Part shown: piece after piece, positions 8,495-15,704 of the stretch
Position numbering within the stretch: position 1 is the stretch's first letter
How the letters are laid out: each line of letters begins with the position of its first letter
Assembly (NCBI GenBank): GCA_035701505.1
Contig: DASSSA010000133.1
Coordinates: 25,854-89,853 of the forward strand
Reading direction: 5' to 3'
DNA: 64,000 nucleotides
Source of the DNA: AC-69 sp035701505
GTDB lineage: Bacteria > Actinomycetota > UBA4738 > HRBIN12
Notes under the pieces: model-generated
Database searches by the model: none
What the model was told of the DNA's origin: nothing
Seen by the model: only the letters and a program-made list of their open reading frames with translations
Program-made: the position numbers and the translations under genes

Positions 8495-10284
8495 GGGTCC
8501 GCCCGTCGATCGCCGCGAGGTTCGACGACCTCCGGCCGGGGCGGGAGCACTCATTCCGGCTCACCGGGCAGGTGGGGGTGGTCCAGGCCCGAGCTCTCCA
8601 CGAGGTCGGGCCGGCCCTCGACCGGGTGGAGGAAGCGGCGCGCGGCGGCCGTTGGGTGGCGGGGTTCGTCGCGTACGAGGCCTCGCCGGGCCTGGACCCG
8701 GCCATGTCCGTGCGGGGGCGGGAGCGCGGCGACCCCTTCGCCGAGCTCCCCCTCCTGTGGTTCGCCATCTTCGAACGACGCGAGGATGTCGCTGTGTTCG
8801 AGCCGGTCGCGATCGACCCCCCGGCCACCGACGACGTGGCGTGGACCGCATCGATCGACCGGGCCCGGTACGACGCTTCGGTGGCCGCGATCCGCGAGCG
8901 GATCGCGGCCGGCGACACGTACCAGGTCAACTACACGTTCCGGCTGGGCGCCGAGGTGAACCGCGACGAACACGACCTGTATCGCGACCTCTGCCTGTCC
9001 CAGCGGGGCGGGTACGCGGCCCACCTGTCGGCGGGACCGTTCGGCGTGCTGTCCGCGTCCCCCGAGCTGTTCTTCCGCATCGACGGCGACCGGATCACCA
9101 CGAGTCCGATGAAGGGCACCGCCCCGCGTGGCCGGTGGCCCGAGGAGGACGAGGAGAACGCGGGCCGGCTAGCCTCATCCCCCAAGGACCGGGCGGAGAA
9201 CGCCATGGTCGTCGACCTGTTGCGGAGCGATCTCGGCCGCATCTCCGTGCCGGGCACGGTGCGGGCCAATCGGCTATTCGAGACGGAACGCTACGAGACG
9301 GTCTGGCAGCTCACCTCAACCGTGCGATCCACCCTTCGCCCGGGCATCTCCCTGGCCGACGCGTTCCGCGCGCTGTTCCCCAGCGGATCGGTGACCGGGG
9401 CTCCCAAAGTCTCCACCATGAGCGTCATCGCCGAACTCGAGGACGCTCCGCGCGGCCCGTACTGCGGCGCGATCGGGTACCTGGCCCCACCCGGGAGCGG
9501 CGAGCCCAGCGCGAACTTCAACGTGGCCATCCGCACCGTCGTCCGGGACCGGCGGACCGGGCTGGCCGAGTTCGGGGTCGGTGGGGGGATCACCTACGAC
9601 TCGTCCGCCGCGGGCGAGTTCGACGAGGCGGTGGCCAAGGCCCGGGTGCTCACCGCTCGCCGGCCGCGGTTCGAGCTGCTCGAGACCCTCCGCCACGAGC
9701 CGGCGTCGGGGTTCCGCCATCTCCCCGAGCACCTGGCCCGTCTCGAGGCCTCGGCCCACTACTTCGGATTCGCCTTCGTTCGATCCGACGCCGAAGCGGT
9801 CCTGGAGAAGGCAGTGGCCGAATTGGGCGGAGCCGAGGGGGTGGTCCGGCTCCTGCTGGCCCGAGACGGGTCGCTTCGGATCGACCTCTCCGAACCACTG
9901 CCGTCGGCCCCCGGCCCGGTTCGGGTGGCCATCCATCCCCGGCCCGTCGATCCCTCGGAGGTCTGGCTGTACCACAAGACCACGCTGCGGGGTCCCTACG
10001 AAGGTCGCCGCGACGATCGCCCCGACGTCGACGACGTGGTGCTGGTCAACGATCGGGGCGAGGTGACGGAGTCCACCATCGCCAACGTGGCCGTCAGGCT
10101 GGGGGACGCCTGGCTCACCCCGCCACTCGGATCGGGGTTGCTCGCGGGAACCTACCGGGCGGTGCTCCTCCGAGAGGGCCGACTCAGGGAACGCACCATC
10201 CGCGCGAAGGAGCTCGGTGAAGCGGGCGGCCTGGCCCTGGTCAGCTCGGTCCGCGGGTGGCGTCCGGCCGTGCTGGTCCGGTGA
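8491..10284 (+). CDS. pabB: Aminodeoxychorismate synthase component I fused to aminodeoxychorismate lyase (PabB-PabC)
   Basis: 597 aa, start at the ATG overlapping the etfA stop. Residues ~1-395 are a chorismate-binding PabB domain: GDTYQVNYTF, SPELFFR, TSPMKGTAPRG and GAIGYLAPPGSG. The lysine in SPMKGT is the residue that marks PabB rather than anthranilate synthase. From ~400 a class IV aminotransferase-type domain follows, with WLYHKTTLRGPYE (likely PLP lysine) and VTESTIANVAV. Together they convert chorismate and ammonia to 4-aminobenzoate for folate. The glutamine amidotransferase PabA is not in the window. The fusion is known in other bacteria. The stop overlaps the next start (GTGA). 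Confidence 0.92.
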   Translation: MRVRPSIAARFDDLRPGREHSFRLTGQVGVVQARALHEVGPALDRVEEAARGGRWVAGFVAYEASPGLDPAMSVRGRERGDPFAELPLLWFAIFERREDVAVFEPVAIDPPATDDVAWTASIDRARYDASVAAIRERIAAGDTYQVNYTFRLGAEVNRDEHDLYRDLCLSQRGGYAAHLSAGPFGVLSASPELFFRIDGDRITTSPMKGTAPRGRWPEEDEENAGRLASSPKDRAENAMVVDLLRSDLGRISVPGTVRANRLFETERYETVWQLTSTVRSTLRPGISLADAFRALFPSGSVTGAPKVSTMSVIAELEDAPRGPYCGAIGYLAPPGSGEPSANFNVAIRTVVRDRRTGLAEFGVGGGITYDSSAAGEFDEAVAKARVLTARRPRFELLETLRHEPASGFRHLPEHLARLEASAHYFGFAFVRSDAEAVLEKAVAELGGAEGVVRLLLARDGSLRIDLSEPLPSAPGPVRVAIHPRPVDPSEVWLYHKTTLRGPYEGRRDDRPDVDDVVLVNDRGEVTESTIANVAVRLGDAWLTPPLGSGLLAGTYRAVLLREGRLRERTIRAKELGEAGGLALVSSVRGWRPAVLVR

Positions 10285-10526
10285 GCGAGTCCAAGAGTTA
10301 CCCGACCGACCCGGGCGTGATCACGGTCCACCTCGGCCAGTTCACCCGGGACCATGCGAACGCGATCGCCGGCCGGCTCGAGGAGGCCGGCATCGTGTGG
10401 TGGTACAAGGAGCCAGGCTCGATCAGCAGGATCTGGGAGCACGGCGTTCGCCTGTTCGTGGACCGTGACCGCCTGGCCGAGGCCCGGGCCATCGTGGCCA
10501 CGGTCCTCGGTGAGGCATCGCCCTAG
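10281..10526 (+). CDS. Small DUF2007-like protein
   Basis: 81 aa from a GTG that overlaps the pabBC stop. The layout, HANAIAGRLEEAGIVWWY, then a beta-type stretch and VDRDRLAEARAIVATVL, resembles the DUF2007 fold, a small alpha-beta domain related to signal-transduction proteins. No metal site, signal peptide or membrane segment is visible. Translational coupling suggests it is made with the fusion enzyme, but no functional link is shown. Its 3' end overlaps the convergent small zinc-ribbon gene by four bases. Confidence 0.6.
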   Translation: MSESKSYPTDPGVITVHLGQFTRDHANAIAGRLEEAGIVWWYKEPGSISRIWEHGVRLFVDRDRLAEARAIVATVLGEASP

Positions 10527-10702
10527 GACTCGCCCCCGCCGGCCGACGAAGGCTCGCCGGGCCACGCGTGCGGCCGCATCCGATCCTCGTCCAGTGGGCA
10601 CGCGCACAGCGGGCACCTCGGTGGCTCCTCGTAGACCAGGACCACGCGCTCGCAGAAGGGGCATTCGGCCTCTCGCATGGCGGGTTCGGTGTCGGCCGGC
10701 AT
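10523..10702 (-). CDS. Small zinc-ribbon-like protein
   Basis: 59 aa. It has CPFC at 14-17 and CPLCAC at 30-35 flanking a short beta-type stretch (ERVVLVYEEPPR), so two knuckles could bind one zinc ion. The C-terminus is Gly/Ser-rich and acidic. A second in-frame ATG gives a 51-aa version (MREAECPFC...). Neither start has a clear ribosome site. The coding call rests on the CxxC spacing and absence of stops; no specific family is recognised. It is convergent with the DUF2007-like gene. Confidence 0.5.
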   Translation of the reverse strand: MPADTEPAMREAECPFCERVVLVYEEPPRCPLCACPLDEDRMRPHAWPGEPSSAGGGES

Positions 10703-10783
10703 CCGGTCAGACCGCGGGTTGGGGGGGAGCGGTCACGCATTGATTGTCGGTTCGGGACTGGCCCGCCTTTACCAGGCACCAAT

Positions 10784-10803
10784 CGGCCGGCTCGGACCGG
10801 CCG
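10784..10803 (-). terminator. Hairpin after the small basic Cys protein
   Basis: A 7-bp perfect stem (CGGCCGG / CCGGCCG, six-base loop) lies 39 bases past the stop of the 68-aa gene. There is no T-tract. It could serve the minus-strand gene as a weak terminator. Confidence 0.35.
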
Positions 10804-10841
10804 TAGGACCCTCGGGTGACGGCCTGCCCGGCCCGGTCCGG

Positions 10842-11048
10842 CTATGCAGCTTGCTTCCGTGACTTCCTCTTGCCCCGCGAGATGTACTCGTGGACCGGCT
10901 CGTGCTGCCAGCAGTGGTCGAACCGGTTGTACTTCGACAATTTGGTCGTGCATCCGGGGGTGGCGCACACGCGCCCCTCACCGTAGGTTCGGTTCGCTCT
11001 CGGGAGCTCGCGGACGCGGCCCCCGCGGTAGACGGATTCCTCTGACAT
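10842..11048 (-). CDS. Small basic Cys/His-containing protein
   Basis: 68 aa. I use the second ATG, since the first (11063) encodes only MGGVK across the purine-rich GGGGGAG that best serves as ribosome site. C28, C33, C46 and H49 (CATPGC ... HCWQH) could bind zinc as C-x4-C-x12-C-x2-H. The tail RGKRKSRKQAA is strongly basic, which suggests nucleic acid or ribosome binding (inference). I do not recognise a named family. Flanking non-coding stretches of over 100 bases on each side suggest a single-gene unit. Confidence 0.6.
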   Translation of the reverse strand: MSEESVYRGGRVRELPRANRTYGEGRVCATPGCTTKLSKYNRFDHCWQHEPVHEYISRGKRKSRKQAA

Positions 11049-11120
11049 CTTCACTCCCCCCACGTGGACGGCCCCTCCCGCTCGAGTTCCGGGGTCTCCA
11101 GGTATTTCGAACCGTTGCGG

Positions 11121-11141
11121 GCCCCGGTTCGTTCCCGGGGC
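11121..11141 (-). terminator. Hairpin after the GNAT gene
   Basis: A 7-bp stem (GCCCCGG / CCGGGGC, seven-base loop) lies 38 bases after the GNAT stop on the minus strand, between that gene and the next. Possible terminator of the echA-GNAT pair; no T-tract. Confidence 0.35.
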
Positions 11142-11178
11142 AGGACGAATGACCGCCGATGAAGGCGGATCCGAGCCC

Positions 11179-11667
11179 TCAGTCCTCCGAGAGCCGCTGG
11201 ACCAGGGCTTTCGTCCCCTGGGTCATCTGCACGACCCGAGGGGTGAACCCCAGGCCCTCCCAGAAGGCCATGGCCCCCTGGTTGGGGGCGAAGGTCTTCA
11301 GCTCGACCCACTCCACCCCCAGCTCACCGGCGAACCGGGCGGCCTCCTGGACCAGGGCCCGGCCCACCCCCCGCCCCCGGTACCCGGTCCGGACCACGAC
11401 CCCGGAGAGCTCCAGGGCCCGCTCGTCGGAGAACCGCGACGGGATGCGGACCTCGCCGTAGGCCATCCCCACGATCTCGCCCTCGTCTTCGGCCACCAGG
11501 ACCACCGCGTTCTCGGTGCTCATGGCCTCCCGGTACTTGAGCCCCACCTCGTCGTAGAAGCCGGGGCGAGGGGTGAACACCCGCCAGTCGCTCTGCATCC
11601 GGTCGAGCTCCTGGAACAGGGCCACCAGGGCCGGGACGTCGTCTGGCGTGGCCTGCCTGACCTTCAC
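11179..11667 (-). CDS. GNAT-family N-acetyltransferase
   Basis: 162 aa. The family transfers acetyl from acetyl-CoA to an amine. The start MKVRQATPDDVPALVALF is the usual beta1-alpha1, and the acetyl-CoA loop is seen as TGYRGRGVGRALVQEA (Q/R-x-x-G-x-G/A), followed by LKTFAPNQGAMAFWEGLGF, the typical beta5-alpha4 end. The substrate cannot be told from sequence. It follows the enoyl-CoA hydratase gene after 11 bases and is probably co-transcribed with it. Confidence 0.88.
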   Translation of the reverse strand: MKVRQATPDDVPALVALFQELDRMQSDWRVFTPRPGFYDEVGLKYREAMSTENAVVLVAEDEGEIVGMAYGEVRIPSRFSDERALELSGVVVRTGYRGRGVGRALVQEAARFAGELGVEWVELKTFAPNQGAMAFWEGLGFTPRVVQMTQGTKALVQRLSED

Positions 11668-11678
11668 GTGGTCTCCTC

Positions 11679-12449
11679 CTACCTGCCGGTGAAGCCCGGT
11701 TCGCGCTTCTCCAGGAAGGCCGCCATGCCCTCCTTCTGGTCTGTGGTGTCGAACAGGTCAACGAACTGCTCGTGCTCGACCCGCAGCCCGCGCCGCATGT
11801 CCCCCAGGGCCGCGGCGATCGCCACCTTGGCCGCGCCGAGCGCGAGGGTCGGGCCGTTGGCGTATCGGAGGGCCACGTCGGCCGCCTCCTCACGCGCCGT
11901 CCCCGGAGGAGTCACCCGGTCGACGAGGCCGATGGCCATGGCCTCCTCCGCGGCGACCCGCCGCCCCGAGTAGATCAGGTCGCGCGCCCGGGCGTGGCCG
12001 ACCAACCGGGGGAGGCGCTGGGTCCCGCCGGCGCCGGGGATGATCCCCAGGGCGATCTCGGGCTGTCCGAGCGTGGCGTTCTGCGCCGCGAAGCGGAAGT
12101 CGCAGGCCAGGGCGAGCTCGCATCCCCCGCCAAGGCAATAGCCCTCGATGGCGGCGATCGTGACCTTGGGTATCTCCTCCAGGAGGGTCAGGGCATCGCC
12201 GAGCGCCGAGACGACCGGCCGAATGTCCTCTCGCCCCAGCCGCGCGATCTCCTTGAGGTCCGCCCCCGCGGCGAAGGTCTGCGGTCCCCCCCACACCACG
12301 ACGGCCCGAATGTCGTCGCGCCGTCCGGATTCGGCGACCGAGTCGTGGAGCTCGTCCGAGACCTGGCGGCTGATGGCATTGGCCGGGGGGCGGTCCAGCC
12401 TGATGGTGGCCACCGGGCCCTCGACCTCCAACCGGACGAACTCACCCAT
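11679..12449 (-). CDS. Enoyl-CoA hydratase/isomerase family protein
   Basis: 256 aa, the standard crotonase length. These cytosolic enzymes hydrate trans-2-enoyl-CoA in beta-oxidation. The oxyanion-hole segment AAGADLKEI is present. Both catalytic glutamates of true hydratases are in place: one in GGGCELALACD and one in LGQPEIALGIIPGAGGTQRLPR. GGAAGAG-type purines sit before the ATG (GGAAGAG at about -13). The neighbouring Fur-family gene is divergent across 127 bases. Together with EtfAB and methylmalonyl-CoA mutase it suggests acyl-CoA catabolism. Exact chain-length preference is unknown. Confidence 0.92.
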   Translation of the reverse strand: MGEFVRLEVEGPVATIRLDRPPANAISRQVSDELHDSVAESGRRDDIRAVVVWGGPQTFAAGADLKEIARLGREDIRPVVSALGDALTLLEEIPKVTIAAIEGYCLGGGCELALACDFRFAAQNATLGQPEIALGIIPGAGGTQRLPRLVGHARARDLIYSGRRVAAEEAMAIGLVDRVTPPGTAREEAADVALRYANGPTLALGAAKVAIAAALGDMRRGLRVEHEQFVDLFDTTDQKEGMAAFLEKREPGFTGR

Positions 12450-12542
12450 CGCGTCGCTCTTCCACGGCAGGCCTATCTTTCCAGACCCGGCGCCATCTCA
12501 TGGGGGGTGGGGAGGGCGCCGAGCCTCGCGCCTGCGAGGGAT

Positions 12543-12554
12543 TTGCAGGTGCAA
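12543..12554 (+). promoter_or_regulatory. Palindromic operator candidate upstream of the Fur-family gene
   Basis: TTGCA-GG-TGCAA is a perfect 5-bp inverted repeat 22 bases before the GTG start and immediately upstream of the -10 candidate. Its place, covering where a -35 would lie, suits autoregulation by the Fur-family protein. The half-site resembles those of metal-responsive Fur proteins, but the spacing does not match the published Streptomyces Nur box. Confidence 0.5.
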
Positions 12555-12562
12555 CAAGATGC

Positions 12563-12568
12563 TAGGAT
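12563..12568 (+). promoter_or_regulatory. -10 box giving a near-leaderless Fur-family mRNA
   Basis: TAGGAT ends eight bases before the GTG start. Transcription would begin within one or two bases of the start codon, and no Shine-Dalgarno sequence is present, so a leaderless mRNA is likely. Confidence 0.45.
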
Positions 12569-12576
12569 GACCGGCC

Positions 12577-13020
12577 GTGAGCGACGGGACGGGCAGGCGC
12601 GACGGCGATGTGATGGGCATCCTTCGGGCCCAAGGCCTTCGGATGACTCCCCAGCGCCGGGCCATCGTGGCCGAGATCATGCGGACCCGCGGCCATATCT
12701 CGCCGACCGCGTTGGCCCGCAAGGTGCAGGGGGAGATGCCGGGGGTCAACGCCTCGACGGTGTACCGGACCCTGGCCCTGCTGGAGGAGGTCGGGGTCCT
12801 GTCGCACGCCCACCTGGAGGGCGGGGCCGAGTATCACCGGGCGGAGGAGGCCGGGCACGTCCACCTGACCTGCTCCAACTGCGGCGTCGAGGACGACCTG
12901 TCCCTGGAGGAGGCTCGGGCCCTGTCTCAACTGATCGAACGGCACCGCGAGTTCCTGCCCGACCTGACGCACTTCGCCATCAGCGGCCTGTGCGCCGAGT
13001 GTCGCCGCTTGGCCGGCTAG
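12577..13020 (+). CDS. Fur-family metal-responsive transcriptional regulator
   Basis: 147 aa from GTG. The N-terminal winged helix is seen in GLRMTPQRRAIVAEIM and NASTVYRTLALLEEVGVL, the Fur recognition region. The dimerisation/metal half has HAHLEGGAEYHR, HVHLTCSNCG and a final CAEC, so the structural zinc site of two CxxC pairs is complete. The family includes Fur (Fe), Zur (Zn), Nur (Ni) and PerR (peroxide); residues visible here do not settle which. The convergent neighbour is a Ni/Co transporter, which makes nickel or cobalt sensing plausible but unproven. A perfect inverted repeat just upstream suggests self-repression. Confidence 0.92.
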   Translation: MSDGTGRRDGDVMGILRAQGLRMTPQRRAIVAEIMRTRGHISPTALARKVQGEMPGVNASTVYRTLALLEEVGVLSHAHLEGGAEYHRAEEAGHVHLTCSNCGVEDDLSLEEARALSQLIERHREFLPDLTHFAISGLCAECRRLAG

Positions 13021-13038
13021 AAACGCCCGCTCGCTCGA

Positions 13039-13926
13039 TCACCCGCCGAACAGCGCGGGGAGGACCGTGCCCTTCCCCAAGATGAACAGCGTCCCGATCA
13101 CCAGGCTGAACGCCGCGGTCAGGACCGCGATGGAGACGTAGAGCGTCCAGTTCTCCGCCGCCCGCATGAATCCGAACGCTGTCCCCGCCGTGATCAGCGA
13201 GTTCGAGGTGAGCAGCCCCACCAGGAACGTCCCGAGCAGCACTTCCCCGACCACCGGCCCGCCGGCTCCCGCGGCCGTGAGGAAGATCAGGAGCTGCGTG
13301 GGTGTCTCGGCGCCCACTCCGTGGACCATCCCCACCAGGAACGCCGTCCGCCGCCCGTAGTTCATGAACGCATCGGGCTCGGGATGCTTGTGGTGATGGT
13401 GCCCGGGGCGTCCGTGATGTCCGTGGTGCCATTCCGACACCGGGATGTCCTCGGCCACGGCCACCGCGAGGGAGTCGCCCCCGCGCTGATGCACATGAAC
13501 CGGCTCGGTCGCATGGGCGTCCAGGCCAGCGCGGCGAGCCTTTCGATACAGCGACCGGACGCCGCTGAAGATCAGCATCCACCGGCTGCGCATCCGAAAC
13601 TCCCTGCCGTGGCGGACGAGCGCCACGAACACGTACACCCCCAGGATCACCAGCGTGACTCCCACGACCCGTTCCATGACCGAGTCGATGCCGGACGGCA
13701 GCCGGTCGCCCAGGATGATCGCCGCGGTCCCGATCAGGAGGACGACGAGCGCGTGACCGAGCGCATACAGCGTGCCGAACAGCACGGAGTCTCTGCGGTT
13801 CTCCTGGGAGCTCGTGATGTCGGTGATGGCCGCGATGTGGTCCCAGTCGATCCCGTGACGGAACCCGAACAGGAAGGCCGAGGCGATCAGTCCGACCCCG
13901 AACGCACCGGCCGCCTCGGCGAGCAC
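13039..13926 (-). CDS. NiCoT-family nickel/cobalt transporter
   Basis: 295 aa from the GTG at 13926, which has AGGGGG about eight bases upstream; the longer open frame to 14124 has no transporter-like content. The first membrane helix contains FRHGIDWDHIAAI, the H-x4-D-H nickel-binding signature of NiCoT permeases. LYALGHALVV and GVGAETPTQL match the later family motifs. A cytosolic loop is His-rich (HHGHHGRPGHHHHKH), a likely metal store or sensor. About seven to eight membrane helices are visible. It imports Ni(II) or Co(II), and the downstream mutase operon uses cobalamin, so cobalt supply is one possible link (inference). Confidence 0.85.
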   Translation of the reverse strand: MLAEAAGAFGVGLIASAFLFGFRHGIDWDHIAAITDITSSQENRRDSVLFGTLYALGHALVVLLIGTAAIILGDRLPSGIDSVMERVVGVTLVILGVYVFVALVRHGREFRMRSRWMLIFSGVRSLYRKARRAGLDAHATEPVHVHQRGGDSLAVAVAEDIPVSEWHHGHHGRPGHHHHKHPEPDAFMNYGRRTAFLVGMVHGVGAETPTQLLIFLTAAGAGGPVVGEVLLGTFLVGLLTSNSLITAGTAFGFMRAAENWTLYVSIAVLTAAFSLVIGTLFILGKGTVLPALFGG

Positions 13927-14000
13927 GCGCGCTTCCCCCTTCCCTCCCGGTCCTCGGCCCGGTCGCGAGCGTCCATGGAACCATAAAGCTGCATCCCCTG

Positions 14001-14018
14001 GCAAGTGCGTGGTCTTGC
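14001..14018 (-). promoter_or_regulatory. Inverted repeat upstream of the Ni/Co transporter
   Basis: GCAAG-N8-CTTGC lies 75 bases before the transporter GTG in the gap after the mutase gene. The half-sites share the TGCAA/TTGCA theme of the repeat before the Fur-family gene but with wider spacing. Candidate operator only. Confidence 0.3.
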
Positions 14019-14038
14019 AGTATGCCTTCGAGGGGGTC

Positions 14039-15694
14039 TCAGAACCGGGGGGTCTCGGTGTACTCGCCGAACACCTGCCGCAAGGTCCCGACGATCTCCC
14101 CCTCGGTGCACATGGCCCGGGCACAGTCCACCAGGAACGGCATCACGTTGTCGTCGGTCGCCGCGGCGGCCCCCAGCCGGTCCAGCGCCATCCCGGCCCG
14201 GTCCTGGTCACGACGCTGTCGTACGGCACGAACCCGCCGGGCCTGCTCCTCCTCGAGGTCCGGAGGGATCTCCAGGATCTCCACGGGGCCACCGTCCGGC
14301 TCGACGAACTCGTTCACACCGACCTTCACCAGCCGTCCCTTCTCGTACCGCTCCTGTTCCCGGTAGGCGGACTCCGCGATCTCCTGCTGGAAATACCCGC
14401 GGTCGATCCCGGCGAGGATCCCCTCGAGCATCGACCCCCCGCCCATCCGGCCGATCCGGGCGAACTCCTCCTCGGCGCGCTCTTCCATCCGATCCGTCAG
14501 CGATTCGAGGAAGAACGAGCCACCGAGAGGATCGATCGCGCTCGGAACCCCCGTCTCGTACGCGATGATCTGCTGGGTCCGAAGCGCCAGTTTCGCCGCC
14601 TTCTCCGTCGGCAGGGCCAGGACCTCGTCCAGAGCGTTCGTGTGGAGCGACTGCGTGCCGCCCAGGACCGCGGCCAAAGCCTCGATGGCAGTACGCACCA
14701 CGTTGTTCATGGGTTGCTGCGCGGTGAGCGACACGCCGGCCGTCTGGGTGTGGAACCGCAGGCGCATCGAGGAGTCCTCCTTCGCCCCGTACCGGTCCTT
14801 CATCCACCGGGCCCAGATCCGCCGGGCCGCCCGGTACTTCGCGATCTCCTCGAAGAAGTCGATATGCGCGTTGAAGAAGAACGACAGTCCCTGCGCGAAT
14901 CGGTCCACGTCGAGCCCCCGGGCCGTGCCGAGCTCGACGTATGCGAACCCGTCGGCCAGCGTGTAGGCGAGCTCCTGCCAGGCGTTCGCCCCGGCCTCGC
15001 GGATGTGATAGCCCGAGACGCTGAGAGGGTGCCACTTCGGAACGCGCTCGGCGCAGAACTCGATGAGGTCGCCGATCAGCCGGAGGTGGGGCCGGGGTGG
15101 GAAGATCCACTCCTTCTGGGCGATGTACTCCTTCAGGATGTCGGTCTGGAGCGTTCCATCGAGGCGGTCCCACGGGACGCCCTGTTCCTCCGCGGCCGCC
15201 AGGAAGAACGCGAAGATCACAACCGCGGGCCCACTGATGGTCATCGACGTCGTGATGTCGCCGAGCGGGATGCCCTCGAAGAGTTGTTGGACGTCGGCCA
15301 GTGAGTCGGTGGCGACGCCACATCGGCCCACCTCCCCCTCCGAGCGCTGGTCGTCGGAGTCCCGCCCCATCAGCGTGGGCATGTCGAAGGCCACCGACAG
15401 GCCGCCCTGCCCCTGGGCGAGCAGGAACTTGTAGCGGGCGTTGGTCTCGGCCGCGGTCCCGTATCCGGCGAACTGACGCATCGTCCACAGCCGTCCCCGG
15501 TACATCGTCGGGTAGGCGCCGCGGACGAACGGGTACCGGCCGGAGTCTCCGAGGTCCCGCTCGGGGTCGAACCCTGAGAGGTCCTCCTCGGTGAACAGCG
15601 GCTGGACGGGTTGGCCCGAGAGGGTCTCGAAGTCCGCATCCCGCTCGTCCGAGGCCCGGTAGGTCCGCTCCCACCCGTCGTGTTCGCTCGTCAT
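14039..15694 (-). CDS. Methylmalonyl-CoA mutase catalytic chain without B12 domain
   Basis: 551 aa from the ATG at 15694, which has AGGAAGG six bases upstream; an upstream ATG at 15721 adds nine residues. It corresponds to the TIM-barrel substrate-binding part of the acyl-CoA mutases: RGAYPTMYRGRLWTMRQFAG, then FDMPTLMGRDSDDQ, TISGPAVVIFAFF, YHIREAGANAWQEL and RFHTQTAGVSLTAQQPMNN. The C-terminal cobalamin-binding domain of full-length MutB is absent, so a separate B12-binding subunit is expected. The reaction is the interconversion of (R)-methylmalonyl-CoA and succinyl-CoA. It overlaps meaB by 12 bases, forming an operon with its chaperone. Isobutyryl- or ethylmalonyl-CoA mutase are alternatives. 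Confidence 0.9.
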   Translation of the reverse strand: MTSEHDGWERTYRASDERDADFETLSGQPVQPLFTEEDLSGFDPERDLGDSGRYPFVRGAYPTMYRGRLWTMRQFAGYGTAAETNARYKFLLAQGQGGLSVAFDMPTLMGRDSDDQRSEGEVGRCGVATDSLADVQQLFEGIPLGDITTSMTISGPAVVIFAFFLAAAEEQGVPWDRLDGTLQTDILKEYIAQKEWIFPPRPHLRLIGDLIEFCAERVPKWHPLSVSGYHIREAGANAWQELAYTLADGFAYVELGTARGLDVDRFAQGLSFFFNAHIDFFEEIAKYRAARRIWARWMKDRYGAKEDSSMRLRFHTQTAGVSLTAQQPMNNVVRTAIEALAAVLGGTQSLHTNALDEVLALPTEKAAKLALRTQQIIAYETGVPSAIDPLGGSFFLESLTDRMEERAEEEFARIGRMGGGSMLEGILAGIDRGYFQQEIAESAYREQERYEKGRLVKVGVNEFVEPDGGPVEILEIPPDLEEEQARRVRAVRQRRDQDRAGMALDRLGAAAATDDNVMPFLVDCARAMCTEGEIVGTLRQVFGEYTETPRF

Positions 15695-15704
15695 GCCGGC
15701 CTTC

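Noticed and set aside
12543..12554. Nur box upstream of the Fur-family gene
   Set aside because: The published Nur site has half-sites five bases apart; here they are two apart and in the opposite order, so only a generic operator is claimed.
13387..13500. Repeat tract encoding His-rich sequence
   Set aside because: It is the histidine-rich loop of the Ni/Co transporter, a known feature of the family and not a DNA repeat element.
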